Part shown: piece by piece, positions 47,446 to 55,689 of the stretch
How positions within the stretch are numbered: the first letter of the stretch is position 1
Layout of the letters: every line of letters starts with the position of its first letter
Source: Methylomonas subterranea
GTDB taxonomy: Bacteria; Pseudomonadota; Gammaproteobacteria; Methylococcales; Methylomonadaceae
Assembly: GCF_024505185.1 (NCBI RefSeq)
Contig: NZ_JANIBJ010000022.1
Location: 1 to 64,000, forward strand
DNA: 64,000 nt
Direction of reading: 5' to 3'
The notes under the pieces: model-generated
Told to the model about the DNA's origin: nothing
Databases searched by the model: none
What the model saw: only the letters and a program-made list of their open reading frames with translations
Position numbers and translations under genes: made by a program

Positions 47446-48453
47446 TCAACCGCCGGTAGCGCTCATATGACGCAGAATGACCGGCTGTTCATGGATATTG
47501 AATTCGTGTTTTTCGGGCTTGATCCGCATGGCATCAATGATAGCCTGCTTCAATGCGGGCATGTCTCCCGGGTATTGCCTGACCACGGCTTTTAAATCGA
47601 CCGAATGCTCGTTACCCAGACAAAGCAGCAAACGGCCTTCCGCCGTCAGGCGCACCCGATTGCAACTGGCGCAGAAATTGGCGCTGTGCGGCGAAATGAA
47701 ACCCACATTGGTTTCGCTGCCCACTACCCGAAAATAATCCGACGGGCCACCGGTTTTGTGGGGTACGGCTTGCAAGCCAAAACGTCGCTGTAAATCCTGC
47801 TTGATAGACTGGCTGGGGTAATAGGCTTCGGCCCGATTGTGGCTATCCACAGCGCCCAAGGGCATTTCTTCGATAAAGCTGATATCCAAACCCCTGTCAA
47901 CGGCAAACCGCACCAAATCGGTCGCCTCGTGATGGTTGCGATTTTTCAGTATCACCGCATTCAGCTTGATGCGCTGAAAACCCGCATCGCGAGCCACGTT
48001 GATACCCTTGAGCACATTTTCCAGATCGCCGGTACGGGTCAAGACTTTAAATAGCGCCGGATCCAGGGTATCCAGACTGATGTTGAGGCGTTTTACGCCG
48101 GCTGCCCTTAAATCGTGCGCCATATGCGCCAATTTTGAGCCGTTGCTGGTCATCACCAGCTCATTCAGATTCGGCAACGTTCCCAGTTGCCGCAACAAGT
48201 CCAGCGCACCCTTTCTTACCAAGGGCTCGCCACCGGTAACCCGTATCTTGCCCACCCCCAACTCGGTAAAGGCGCGACAGATAAACTGAATTTCCTCCAG
48301 CGTCAAAATATGTCTGCGCGGCAAAAACACCATGTCTTCCGACATGCAGTAGACACAACGAAAATCGCAGCGATCGGTAATGGAAACCCGTAAGTAATTG
48401 ACGACACGGCCAAATCGATCGACTAGCTTGGCGGGGTGGTTGGAATCATTCAT
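47446..48453 (-). CDS. moaA: GTP 3',8-cyclase MoaA
   Basis: A 335-residue radical SAM enzyme. The N-terminal 4Fe-4S motif CDFRCVYC (CxxxCxxC) and VTGGEPL are present. The second cluster is in FCASCNRVRLTAEGRLLLCLG, and the protein ends in the GG dipeptide needed for activity. It converts GTP to 3',8-cyclo-H2GTP with MoaC in molybdenum cofactor synthesis. ATG 48453 was chosen by homology; an upstream extension to 48516 has none. It heads a four-gene minus-strand run. Confidence 0.96.
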   Translation of the reverse strand: MNDSNHPAKLVDRFGRVVNYLRVSITDRCDFRCVYCMSEDMVFLPRRHILTLEEIQFICRAFTELGVGKIRVTGGEPLVRKGALDLLRQLGTLPNLNELVMTSNGSKLAHMAHDLRAAGVKRLNISLDTLDPALFKVLTRTGDLENVLKGINVARDAGFQRIKLNAVILKNRNHHEATDLVRFAVDRGLDISFIEEMPLGAVDSHNRAEAYYPSQSIKQDLQRRFGLQAVPHKTGGPSDYFRVVGSETNVGFISPHSANFCASCNRVRLTAEGRLLLCLGNEHSVDLKAVVRQYPGDMPALKQAIIDAMRIKPEKHEFNIHEQPVILRHMSATGG

Positions 48454-48757
48454 GGCTATGCTGTAAATGTAGACTTGCAAATGGTAACACAGGCTGGCAA
48501 CGCTGATTATTTCCAAGCTTTCCGGCCTAAAGCCCAGGTTTTTTTACCTGCTCCGCAGCTTGTGGCGGATTGCGCAAACGGAAATATATATCGATGCCGG
48601 CCGAGCAGTTTTTAACTTACGGATCAGACAGCCAAGTCGGCAACTGGTTGCAAAGACGGCTTTCACCTGGAAGAAAATCAAATGGCGCTGAAATTTGCAA
48701 TTTTGGGTTTATCGGCTAAACCTATTGCATAAGAAGAGTTTTTACAGGAGAAAAATC
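48454..48757. other. Divergent intergenic region between moaA and a secreted-protein gene
   Basis: This 304-bp gap should hold both promoters. I see a T7 run near 48542, an AT-rich stretch at 48587-48597 and a short inverted repeat CAAGTCGGCAACTGG/… near 48632-48650, but no convincing promoter pair. I compared it with the Moco and GEMM riboswitch patterns, and neither consensus is met. Confidence 0.35.
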
Positions 48758-49105
48758 ATGAAGACCGTTGATTTTTTTTGCCTAGACCACCGTTTGATTA
48801 AGCCCCTAATACTTGGTTCTTTACTGAGTCATGCCCTGGCCGCCGCTGCCGAACCCCCGACCCCGGCCGACTTTGCCAAAGCAGACAAACTGGTACTGAC
48901 CTTATCGGACAAATGGCTGGACCCCAATGCGCAAAACCAACCGCGCGCCGGAAATTCAAACCCCGCCAATAAACCCTTGTCGGAACCGGCCAAACTCCAG
49001 GACACCCCCATAGGCTGCGACATGGACGTTACCCCCCTGGAAAGCAGCGATAGTTCATTTGCCAATCGGGTAGTGGGAAAGTGTAAGCTCACGCTACGTT
49101 ATTGA
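48758..49105 (+). CDS. Small secreted protein of unknown function
   Basis: A 115-residue protein with AGGAG 8 nt before ATG 48758. The N-terminal about 33 residues form a signal peptide (hydrophobic LIKPLILGSLLSHALAAAA). The mature part is about 80 residues, Pro/Asn-rich and likely flexible, with two cysteines (in PIGCDMD and GKCKLTL) that could form a disulfide. I do not recognise a family. It stands alone, divergent from moaA. Confidence 0.7.
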   Translation: MKTVDFFCLDHRLIKPLILGSLLSHALAAAAEPPTPADFAKADKLVLTLSDKWLDPNAQNQPRAGNSNPANKPLSEPAKLQDTPIGCDMDVTPLESSDSSFANRVVGKCKLTLRY

Positions 49106-49287
49106 GGCCACGCCCATCGGTCATCGGGGTTCGTGGGAATCGTTCCCAAGCGGCTTATGCCCCGTCGGTACCGAACGCATGTTTTCGGAGCAAAACATCA
49201 AGCCTATTCAGCCCGGAAACATTCTCCGATTGCCCTTGCCTGCGTTAAAATTGCCGCTCGCTTAAATCAAACCGGTCGGGTTTTACG

Positions 49288-50253
49288 ATGACATCCAAAA
49301 TTCTGTTGTTTGCGTTTTTCACCTTGTTCTCCAACCTCGCCAGCGGCGCGGAACCAACGAGCATACGCCTGGGCGTGCTGGCATCGGGCACCTTGGCCTG
49401 GGAATTGGCGGCGATGCGAAATCAAAACCTGCTGGAAAATGCCGGCTTCAAGTTGGAAACTGTCGAACTTGCCAATCAGCAAGCCGGCAAAGTAGCCTTG
49501 CAGGCGGGTAGCGTGGACATGATAGTTTCCGATTGGATCTGGGTGTCCGCCATGCGCGCGCAAGGCGGCGACTTCACCTTTTACCCTTATTCCACCAGTG
49601 CCGGCGGTTTGCTGGTGGCCGCCGACAGCGGCATCAAAACCCTGGCCGATTTGCAAGGCAAAAAACTCGGCATCGCCGGCGGCGAGCTGGACAAAAACTG
49701 GTCCTTGCTGCAGGCCCTGGGCTTACAACATGGCCTGGACTTGAATAAATCCGTGGAAAAAGTCTATGCGGCGCCACCCTTGTTGAACCAGCAATTATCC
49801 AGCGGGCGCATAGACGCTTTGTTGACGTATTGGCAATTTGCCGCCCGCCTGGAAGCGCGGGGTTACCGGCAATTACTGAGCGGCGAAGACATCATTCGCC
49901 AACTGGGCATAACGGAAGCCGTTCCCAGCTTGGGCTATGTCTTCAGACGGAACTGGGCGGATCAGCATAGAGCCGACCTGCAACAATTCATGCAAGCGGC
50001 GCAAACCGCCAAACGCAGTTTGTGCGACTCGGACAACGCTTGGCGGCAAATCGCCAACCTGACCGAAACCGACGATACCAACACCCAAAACCAACTGAGA
50101 AACCGCTATTGCCAAGGCCACATTAAACAATGGGGCGATGCCGGGCATAAGGCCGCCGAGCAGATTTATCGCCTCTTGCATCAATTAAGCGACAACAAAC
50201 TCACCGGCAAAAGCGAACAATTGCAACCCGGCACCTTCTGGTCCGCTGATTGA
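49288..50253 (+). CDS. NMT1-type ABC transporter substrate-binding protein
   Basis: A 321-residue periplasmic binding protein with a signal peptide (about 1-21, ending ASG-AE). The SSRLGVLASGTLAWEL-like opening, SVDMIVSDWIWVS and LQGKKLGIAGG match the NMT1/nitrate-sulfonate-taurine binding family. The ligand is not known; aliphatic sulfonate, nitrate or a pyrimidine precursor are family options. It overlaps the permease gene by four bases. Confidence 0.88.
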   Translation: MTSKILLFAFFTLFSNLASGAEPTSIRLGVLASGTLAWELAAMRNQNLLENAGFKLETVELANQQAGKVALQAGSVDMIVSDWIWVSAMRAQGGDFTFYPYSTSAGGLLVAADSGIKTLADLQGKKLGIAGGELDKNWSLLQALGLQHGLDLNKSVEKVYAAPPLLNQQLSSGRIDALLTYWQFAARLEARGYRQLLSGEDIIRQLGITEAVPSLGYVFRRNWADQHRADLQQFMQAAQTAKRSLCDSDNAWRQIANLTETDDTNTQNQLRNRYCQGHIKQWGDAGHKAAEQIYRLLHQLSDNKLTGKSEQLQPGTFWSAD

Positions 50254-51011
50254 TGCCTTCTAAGGAAAGCCGACGTAACAAAATACTGGCCGTTGCATCG
50301 ATAGCATTATTACTGGCAGTCTGGCATCTTCTGGCGCTGACGCTGCACAGTCCGACGCTGCCAGGCCCCGCCTTGGTGGCCGCAACTTTCTGGCGAGCCA
50401 CTCTTTCCGGCGAACTGCCCTATCATCTCGGCATAACCCTGCTACGCTTGCTGGGCAGTTTTGGCGTGGCGATGTTGCTGGGTTGCGCGATAGGCATCGT
50501 CCTGGGCAAAAACAAGACATTGGACGCGTTCTTCGATAACTGGTTGGTGATTTTTCTGAACATCCCGGCCCTGGTCACTATCATTCTGTGTTATGTCTGG
50601 TTCGGACTGGTCGAATCGGCGGCAATACTGGCGGTGGTGATCAATAAAATACCCAACGTCATCGTCACCATCCGCGAGGGCGCGCGCGCCCTGGACAAGG
50701 ATTTGCTGGAAATGGCGCAAAGCTACCGCTTCGGTAAGGGCAAAATCTTTAAATATGTGATTTGGCCGCAGTTGCATCCCTTCGTGATGGCCGCCACCCG
50801 TTCGGGTCTGGCCTTGATCTGGAAAATCATTCTAGTGGTGGAGCTTTTGGGCCGTAGCAACGGCATGGGCTATCAATTGCATATTTTTTTCCAGCTGTTC
50901 GATGTAGCCAGCCTGTTGGCGTATAGCTTCGCTTTCGTGGCGGTAATCCAGCTGATGGAAGTGGGTTTCTTGAAACCGCTGGACAGAAGAAGCCAACGGT
51001 GGCGGCGATGA
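50250..51011 (+). CDS. ABC transporter permease (SsuC/TauC/NrtB type)
   Basis: A 253-residue BPD-type permease with about six membrane helices. The EAA-loop sequence DKDLLEMAQSYRFGKGKIFKYV in usual position marks the ATPase contact. It pairs with the binding protein before it and the ATPase after it, both by ATGA-type overlaps. Confidence 0.92.
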   Translation: MMPSKESRRNKILAVASIALLLAVWHLLALTLHSPTLPGPALVAATFWRATLSGELPYHLGITLLRLLGSFGVAMLLGCAIGIVLGKNKTLDAFFDNWLVIFLNIPALVTIILCYVWFGLVESAAILAVVINKIPNVIVTIREGARALDKDLLEMAQSYRFGKGKIFKYVIWPQLHPFVMAATRSGLALIWKIILVVELLGRSNGMGYQLHIFFQLFDVASLLAYSFAFVAVIQLMEVGFLKPLDRRSQRWRR

Positions 51012-51751
51012 GCGACATCCGTATCCGCATCGACAACAAAACCTTTGCGTTGCCGAACGCTGCCGACCAACGCCACCATGCCATTGCCGAACTGGAGCTT
51101 GTGGTCCATCCCCACCAGTTCGTTTGTCTGGTGGGTCCGTCGGGCTGCGGCAAAACCACGCTGTTGAACATGATCGCCGGCCTGGACCGGCATTACGATG
51201 GCCGGATCGACATGGGTACGGCCGGCAAGAATCCGTCCATCGGTTACGTATTTCAAAATCCGCGCCTGCTACCTTGGCTCAGCGTCAGACAAAATATCGA
51301 AGTGGTTTTTCAGCAGGCTCCGCCGGCCGCCTTGATAGACAGCCTGTTGGACAGCATGCAACTGCTGGATGCCCAACATCAATATCCAGAGCGTTTATCC
51401 CTGGGCATGCAGCGCCGGGTCGCCATCATCCGCGCCTTCGCCATAGACCCCGACATTTTGTTGATGGACGAACCCTTCGTGTCCCTGGACGCGCCCACGG
51501 CGCGCCAAGTCAGGAGTCTGCTGTATTCATTGTGGCTCAAGCGACCGCATACGGTTTTATTCGTCACCCATGATTTGCGCGAAGCCATCGCCCTGGCCGA
51601 TCGGCTGATTTTCCTATCGCCTTCGCCAATGCGCGTGATCAGCGACATTGAAGTGCCTATCGCCCGCGACCGGCGCCACGATGAAGCCTTCACCGAGAGT
51701 TTTCGCCAACAATTGCTGCAAAATCACCCGGAAATCGGCGGACTGCTATAA
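51008..51751 (+). CDS. ABC transporter ATP-binding protein (SsuB/TauB type)
   Basis: A 247-residue ATPase with Walker A GPSGCGKTT (about 44-52), Walker B ILLMDEPFVSLD and switch His in THDL. The signature motif reads LSLGM instead of LSGGQ, the second glycine being a leucine; this is a noticeable but tolerated change. ATG 51008 overlaps the permease stop. It completes a three-gene importer. Confidence 0.93.
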   Translation: MSDIRIRIDNKTFALPNAADQRHHAIAELELVVHPHQFVCLVGPSGCGKTTLLNMIAGLDRHYDGRIDMGTAGKNPSIGYVFQNPRLLPWLSVRQNIEVVFQQAPPAALIDSLLDSMQLLDAQHQYPERLSLGMQRRVAIIRAFAIDPDILLMDEPFVSLDAPTARQVRSLLYSLWLKRPHTVLFVTHDLREAIALADRLIFLSPSPMRVISDIEVPIARDRRHDEAFTESFRQQLLQNHPEIGGLL

Positions 51752-51752
51752 G

Positions 51753-52313
51753 GTGAAAATCGTCGTCAAACCTTGCGAATGCGAGGAAATCATCAAGAAA
51801 TCCCGTTTCATCGGCACGATCAGTCCTTGCCAATCCGAAGCCGAGGCCTTGGCACAGTTAAAAAACCTGCATGCGCAACATCCCAATGCTAGTCATATTG
51901 TCTATGCCTACCGGATTAAAACACCGGATGGCCTGGTCTGCCGCTTTTACGATGCCGGCGAACCCAGCGGCACCGCCGGCAAGCCCATTTTTCAACATTT
52001 GGAAGGAAAACAATTGATCAACCTGTGCGTCGCGGTAATCCGTTATTTCGGCGGGGTAAAGCTGGGAGCGGGCGGTCTGACGCGAGCATACGGCAATATC
52101 GCCAAGCAAGTCATCGAGTCCGCCGAAATTGTCGACCATGTGGAACGGGTGGTTTTACAGCTGAATTTGCCATACAGCCAGCTGCAAATGCTGGAATATC
52201 AATTAAAAAAACTGGACGGCGAAATCATTCAACAAGATTTCGCCGCGGAAATTCGGCTTCGGGTTCAACTCCCAAAACACCAACTGGAGGCTTTTCGGCT
52301 TATATTTCAATAA
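51753..52313 (+). CDS. IMPACT-family protein (YigZ/UPF0029)
   Basis: A 186-residue protein starting at GTG 51753. The IMPACT N-terminal domain contains KKSRFIGTISP, CRFYDAGEPSGTAGKPIF and RYFGGVKLGAGGLTRAY, all family hallmarks; a C-terminal ferredoxin-like UPF0029 domain follows. YigZ proteins are linked to translation and nutrient response but have no firm function in bacteria. It starts 1 nt after the ABC ATPase and probably lies at the end of that operon. Confidence 0.92.
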   Translation: MKIVVKPCECEEIIKKSRFIGTISPCQSEAEALAQLKNLHAQHPNASHIVYAYRIKTPDGLVCRFYDAGEPSGTAGKPIFQHLEGKQLINLCVAVIRYFGGVKLGAGGLTRAYGNIAKQVIESAEIVDHVERVVLQLNLPYSQLQMLEYQLKKLDGEIIQQDFAAEIRLRVQLPKHQLEAFRLIFQ

Positions 52314-52470
52314 CCTAGTAATTTACTCAAGAAATATGACGAGAATATGACTTATTGTTTCATTTTAAGGAACAAACCATGCACGAGGCACCATATTGTA
52401 AATAAAAAAATAGCCGTTATAGTTAAGTCGTCTTCATTGCATCGACTGAAATTCAGTCTAGGAGCTTCAA

Positions 52471-52632
52471 ATGAGCAAATCCAGCAATCTGTATAAAGAT
52501 ATTTTAACCGGCGTATTTTTTACCGTTGGCGTGTTCGGCTTCATGTCCGGCGAGTTCATGCTCTCCACACTGTTGTTCGGCGCGGCCACTATTGCTAGTA
52601 ATCTCGATTTTTCCGGCTCGTTCCGAGCATAA
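52471..52632 (+). CDS. 53-residue small membrane protein
   Basis: ATG 52471 has an excellent AGGAG site 6 nt upstream (52460-52464). The product starts MSKSSNLYKDILTGVFF and contains a hydrophobic stretch of about 30 residues (14-42) that could span the membrane once or twice, ending polar (SGSFRA). A canonical terminator follows 58 bp later. I do not recognise a family. Strong ribosome site plus terminator argue for a real short gene. Confidence 0.65.
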   Translation: MSKSSNLYKDILTGVFFTVGVFGFMSGEFMLSTLLFGAATIASNLDFSGSFRA

Positions 52633-52689
52633 GTTTTGTTGTACCTCCCTCGTTGTACCCTGACAGTCATAGTCCTGTTAACTCCTTAG

Positions 52690-52715
52690 CCCCGCCCCTC
52701 GGCGGGGTTTTTTTT
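52690..52715 (+). terminator. Rho-independent terminator
   Basis: A perfect 7-bp GC stem (52690-52696 with 52701-52707, loop CCTC) is followed by eight T residues. It ends the small membrane-protein transcript on the plus strand, just before the convergent msbA gene. Confidence 0.93.
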
Positions 52716-52724
52716 GCCTTTCGC

Positions 52725-54494
52725 TTAACTGTCCCGCCGCACGGGTTTGGGTTCCCTGCTATCCGAAACACCGCCGGCTTCAAACTGCAACTTATGCAGC
52801 TTGGCGTAAGCCCCGTCCAATTTCAGAAGTTCGTTGTGGGAACCTCGTTCGATTATCCGCCCCTTGTCCATCACCAAAATCACATCCGCGCCCTCGATAG
52901 TGGACAAGCGATGCGCAACCACGAATGTGGTGCGTCCTTGCATGACACGGCTTAACGCGGCCTGAATATAGCGTTCCGATTCGGTGTCCAGGGCGGAGGT
53001 TGCTTCATCCAGAATCAAGATCGGCGCGTCTTTCAACAAGGCTCGCGCCAATGCCAGCCGCTGCCTCTGACCGCCGGACAATTTGACGCCGTTTTCGCCG
53101 ATTTCGGTATCCAGGCCTTGCGGCATTTTGTTGATAAAATCCATCGCATAAGCATCGCTTGCGGCCCGCTCTATCTGACTGCGCCGCGCTCCCTGCAAAG
53201 TACCATAGGCTATATTATTGGCCACGCTGGTATTGAACAGCGTGACATTCTGATTCACCAACGCAATTTGCCCGCGCAAACAAGCCAAGGAATAGCGTTT
53301 TAACTCGACCCCGTCGATCAGAATCTCTCCCCGCGCGTAATCGTAAAAACGCGGCAATAGATTGATCAAGCTGCTCTTCCCGCCTCCGGAGGCGCCTACC
53401 AGGGCGACAGTCTGGCCCGGCTCGACCACCAAGTCGATATTCGACAAGGCCGGCGCTTCGCTCCCCGGATAACTGAAACTGAGGTTTTTGAATTCTATCC
53501 GTCCCCGCACGCGATCGGTTTGATAATCGCCGCTATCTACCTCTACGGGTTCGTCCAGTACCTCAAACAGGGTTTCGGCCGCCGCGATGCCGCGCAATAT
53601 CTCGGCATTGGCATCGCTTAAATTGCGGATCGGCTTGGGCAACAGGAATGCCGCCGTGAAAAAACCGACGAATTCACCGGCGCTCGAGGATTCCATCATG
53701 ATAAGCGCCAAGTACATCATGCCGGCCAGGGCAAAGGAAATCAGCAGTTGCATCAAGGGATTGTTCAGCGATACCGTCATGATCAACTTGCGGTATTGCT
53801 TGCGGTTTTCCAGGCTGCAATCCTTGAAGCGCCGCCGCTCGTAATCCTCGCCGCCGAAGCTTTTGACGATGCGGTTGGCGGACACCATTTCCGAGGTGAT
53901 GTGGGTTAAATCACCGACCGTATCCTGCATGTTGCGACTCAAGCGCTTCAAGCGCTTGCCCACATATCGCACCATCACCGCGACAACGGGTGCAATCGCC
54001 AAAAACACCAGCGACAGCTGCCAGTTGGTATAGGTCAGATACCAGAGCAATCCGAGCGCGGTAAAACCCTCTCGCACGTAAGACCTGACGGAATCGGAGG
54101 TGGCTCGGGTAACCTCGCCGATATTGTTGGTGATCCGCGAAATCATGTAGCCGCTGTTATGGCTATCGAAATACTGCACGGATAAGCGGGTATAATGATC
54201 GAAGATGGCGCAGCGTAATTTGTGAATCACATTGCCCGAGATACGCGCCAGATAATAATTACCCAAAAAGGCGCCGATGCCGCGGATCAGGAACAACACG
54301 ATAAAAAGCAGCGGCAAATACTGAATATTGCTTCTGTCCGGACTGCTGAAACTGTCAATGATGCGCTGAATAATCATCACCACCGCCGGCTCCGTGGCGG
54401 CATAAATCGCAAATCCGACGGCGCTAACGATAAACATGCGCCAATACGGCAACACAAAACGCATCAAACGCTTGTAGACTTGGCTATCCGTCAT
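52725..54494 (-). CDS. msbA: Lipid A export ABC transporter MsbA
   Basis: A 589-residue half-transporter: six membrane helices (about 15-310) and an ATPase domain with Walker A GASGGGKSS (about 378-386), signature LSGGQRQRLALARALL and Walker B ILILDEATSALD. MsbA flips lipid A-core across the inner membrane. ATG 54494 is preferred over an in-frame TTG at 54524. It is divergent from the LPS glycosyltransferase genes, which supports the lipid A role rather than a drug exporter. Confidence 0.93.
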   Translation of the reverse strand: MTDSQVYKRLMRFVLPYWRMFIVSAVGFAIYAATEPAVVMIIQRIIDSFSSPDRSNIQYLPLLFIVLFLIRGIGAFLGNYYLARISGNVIHKLRCAIFDHYTRLSVQYFDSHNSGYMISRITNNIGEVTRATSDSVRSYVREGFTALGLLWYLTYTNWQLSLVFLAIAPVVAVMVRYVGKRLKRLSRNMQDTVGDLTHITSEMVSANRIVKSFGGEDYERRRFKDCSLENRKQYRKLIMTVSLNNPLMQLLISFALAGMMYLALIMMESSSAGEFVGFFTAAFLLPKPIRNLSDANAEILRGIAAAETLFEVLDEPVEVDSGDYQTDRVRGRIEFKNLSFSYPGSEAPALSNIDLVVEPGQTVALVGASGGGKSSLINLLPRFYDYARGEILIDGVELKRYSLACLRGQIALVNQNVTLFNTSVANNIAYGTLQGARRSQIERAASDAYAMDFINKMPQGLDTEIGENGVKLSGGQRQRLALARALLKDAPILILDEATSALDTESERYIQAALSRVMQGRTTFVVAHRLSTIEGADVILVMDKGRIIERGSHNELLKLDGAYAKLHKLQFEAGGVSDSREPKPVRRDS

Positions 54495-54574
54495 GCTTTT
54501 GTTTGAATTTTCCAACCTGTTCAATAGTTTTTACCCTTAAAATTGACCTTCGCATCCAGCTACACATTTCTTTA

Positions 54575-55666
54575 ATGCCCGCAGCCGAACTTATCAATAT
54601 ACAGCCTAAACGCGTTTTGGTGATAACCCTGCGCTTTTTGGGCGACACCTTATTAACGACGCCACTGATCAGCTCATTGAAACAGACCTACCCGGACGCG
54701 GGTATCGACGTGCTGTTGCCGGCCGGCAATACAGCCATGCTGGAAGGCAATCCCGACATCAAGCAATTGATCCCACTGCCGAAAAAAATCAGCGTACCGG
54801 CATTTGCAAAATTACTGTGCAAATTGTACCGGCGTTATGATTTGGCTATTTCAACCCAGGCCGGCGACCGGCCAGTATTATGTGCCGTTTTGGCGGGCAA
54901 GATCAGCCTGGGCTTTGTACCGGACGATCCCGGCAAAGCCTGGTGGAAAAAATGGCTTTTGAGCCGTTGGCTGATATTCCGCAAGGACTATGACCATGCC
55001 GTACTCGAGAATCTGCGTTTTTGCCCATTGCTGGGCATCGCGCCCCGCTACCGGCTAACGCCGCCCCGCGCCGACAAGATTTCCTATTCGCCGCCGACAC
55101 AGCCCTACGCGGTACTGCACATCATGCCGCAATGGCGCTATAAACAATGGCATGCGAAAGGCTGGCTGCAACTGATGGCGTTTTTGAACCAACGCGGCCT
55201 AGCCATCGTGTTGACCGGCAGCGGGGAAAGCGACGAATTAAACCGCTTGCGGCAATTTCAGCAACAGCTGCCGGCCGAGACGATGAATCTGGCCGGCAAA
55301 TTAAGCTTGGCGGAATTGACTGCATTGATAAGCGACGCCGAATTGTTCGTCGGCCCAGATACCGGCATCACGCATTTGGCCGCCGCGACCGGAACCATGA
55401 CTTACGCGCTATTCGGCCCGACCGATCCGAAAAAATGGGCGCCGTGGCCACGAGATTATGCGGCGGATGCAGCGCCCTTCGCCTCGGCTGGCACGCAACG
55501 GGTGGGCAACGTTTATCTGATTCAGGGTCAAAACGAGCTGGGCTGCGTGCCCTGTCAACTGGAAGGCTGCGAAAGAAATAGAAACAGCCACAGCGCATGT
55601 CTAGATACTCTCAAGGCGGCTCGGGTCGTCAACATCATAGCCGGATCATTGCCTGGCATGTCTTAA
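54575..55666 (+). CDS. LPS heptosyltransferase-type glycosyltransferase (GT9)
   Basis: A 363-residue GT9 protein. The N-terminal RVLVITLRFLGDTLLTTPLI is the family start, and the C-terminal FVGPDTGITHLAAATGT binds ADP-heptose. The HIMPQWRYKQWHAKGW stretch, in usual position, resembles RfaQ/WaaQ (heptosyltransferase III). Acceptor specificity cannot be read from sequence. It begins the core/ligase cluster. Confidence 0.88.
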   Translation: MPAAELINIQPKRVLVITLRFLGDTLLTTPLISSLKQTYPDAGIDVLLPAGNTAMLEGNPDIKQLIPLPKKISVPAFAKLLCKLYRRYDLAISTQAGDRPVLCAVLAGKISLGFVPDDPGKAWWKKWLLSRWLIFRKDYDHAVLENLRFCPLLGIAPRYRLTPPRADKISYSPPTQPYAVLHIMPQWRYKQWHAKGWLQLMAFLNQRGLAIVLTGSGESDELNRLRQFQQQLPAETMNLAGKLSLAELTALISDAELFVGPDTGITHLAAATGTMTYALFGPTDPKKWAPWPRDYAADAAPFASAGTQRVGNVYLIQGQNELGCVPCQLEGCERNRNSHSACLDTLKAARVVNIIAGSLPGMS

Positions 55667-55689
55667 ACCCCATTCCAACCAACAAAAAC

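Noticed and set aside
48590-48690. Possible c-di-GMP (GEMM) or Moco riboswitch in the moaA intergenic region
   Set aside because: A GCAAAG word and short stems occur, but neither the GEMM tetraloop/receptor order nor the Moco consensus is present.
52379-52405. An 8-codon ORF (MHEAPYCK) with an AAGGA site, resembling a leader peptide
   Set aside because: Very short, no attenuator structure follows, and no regulated amino-acid gene lies downstream.
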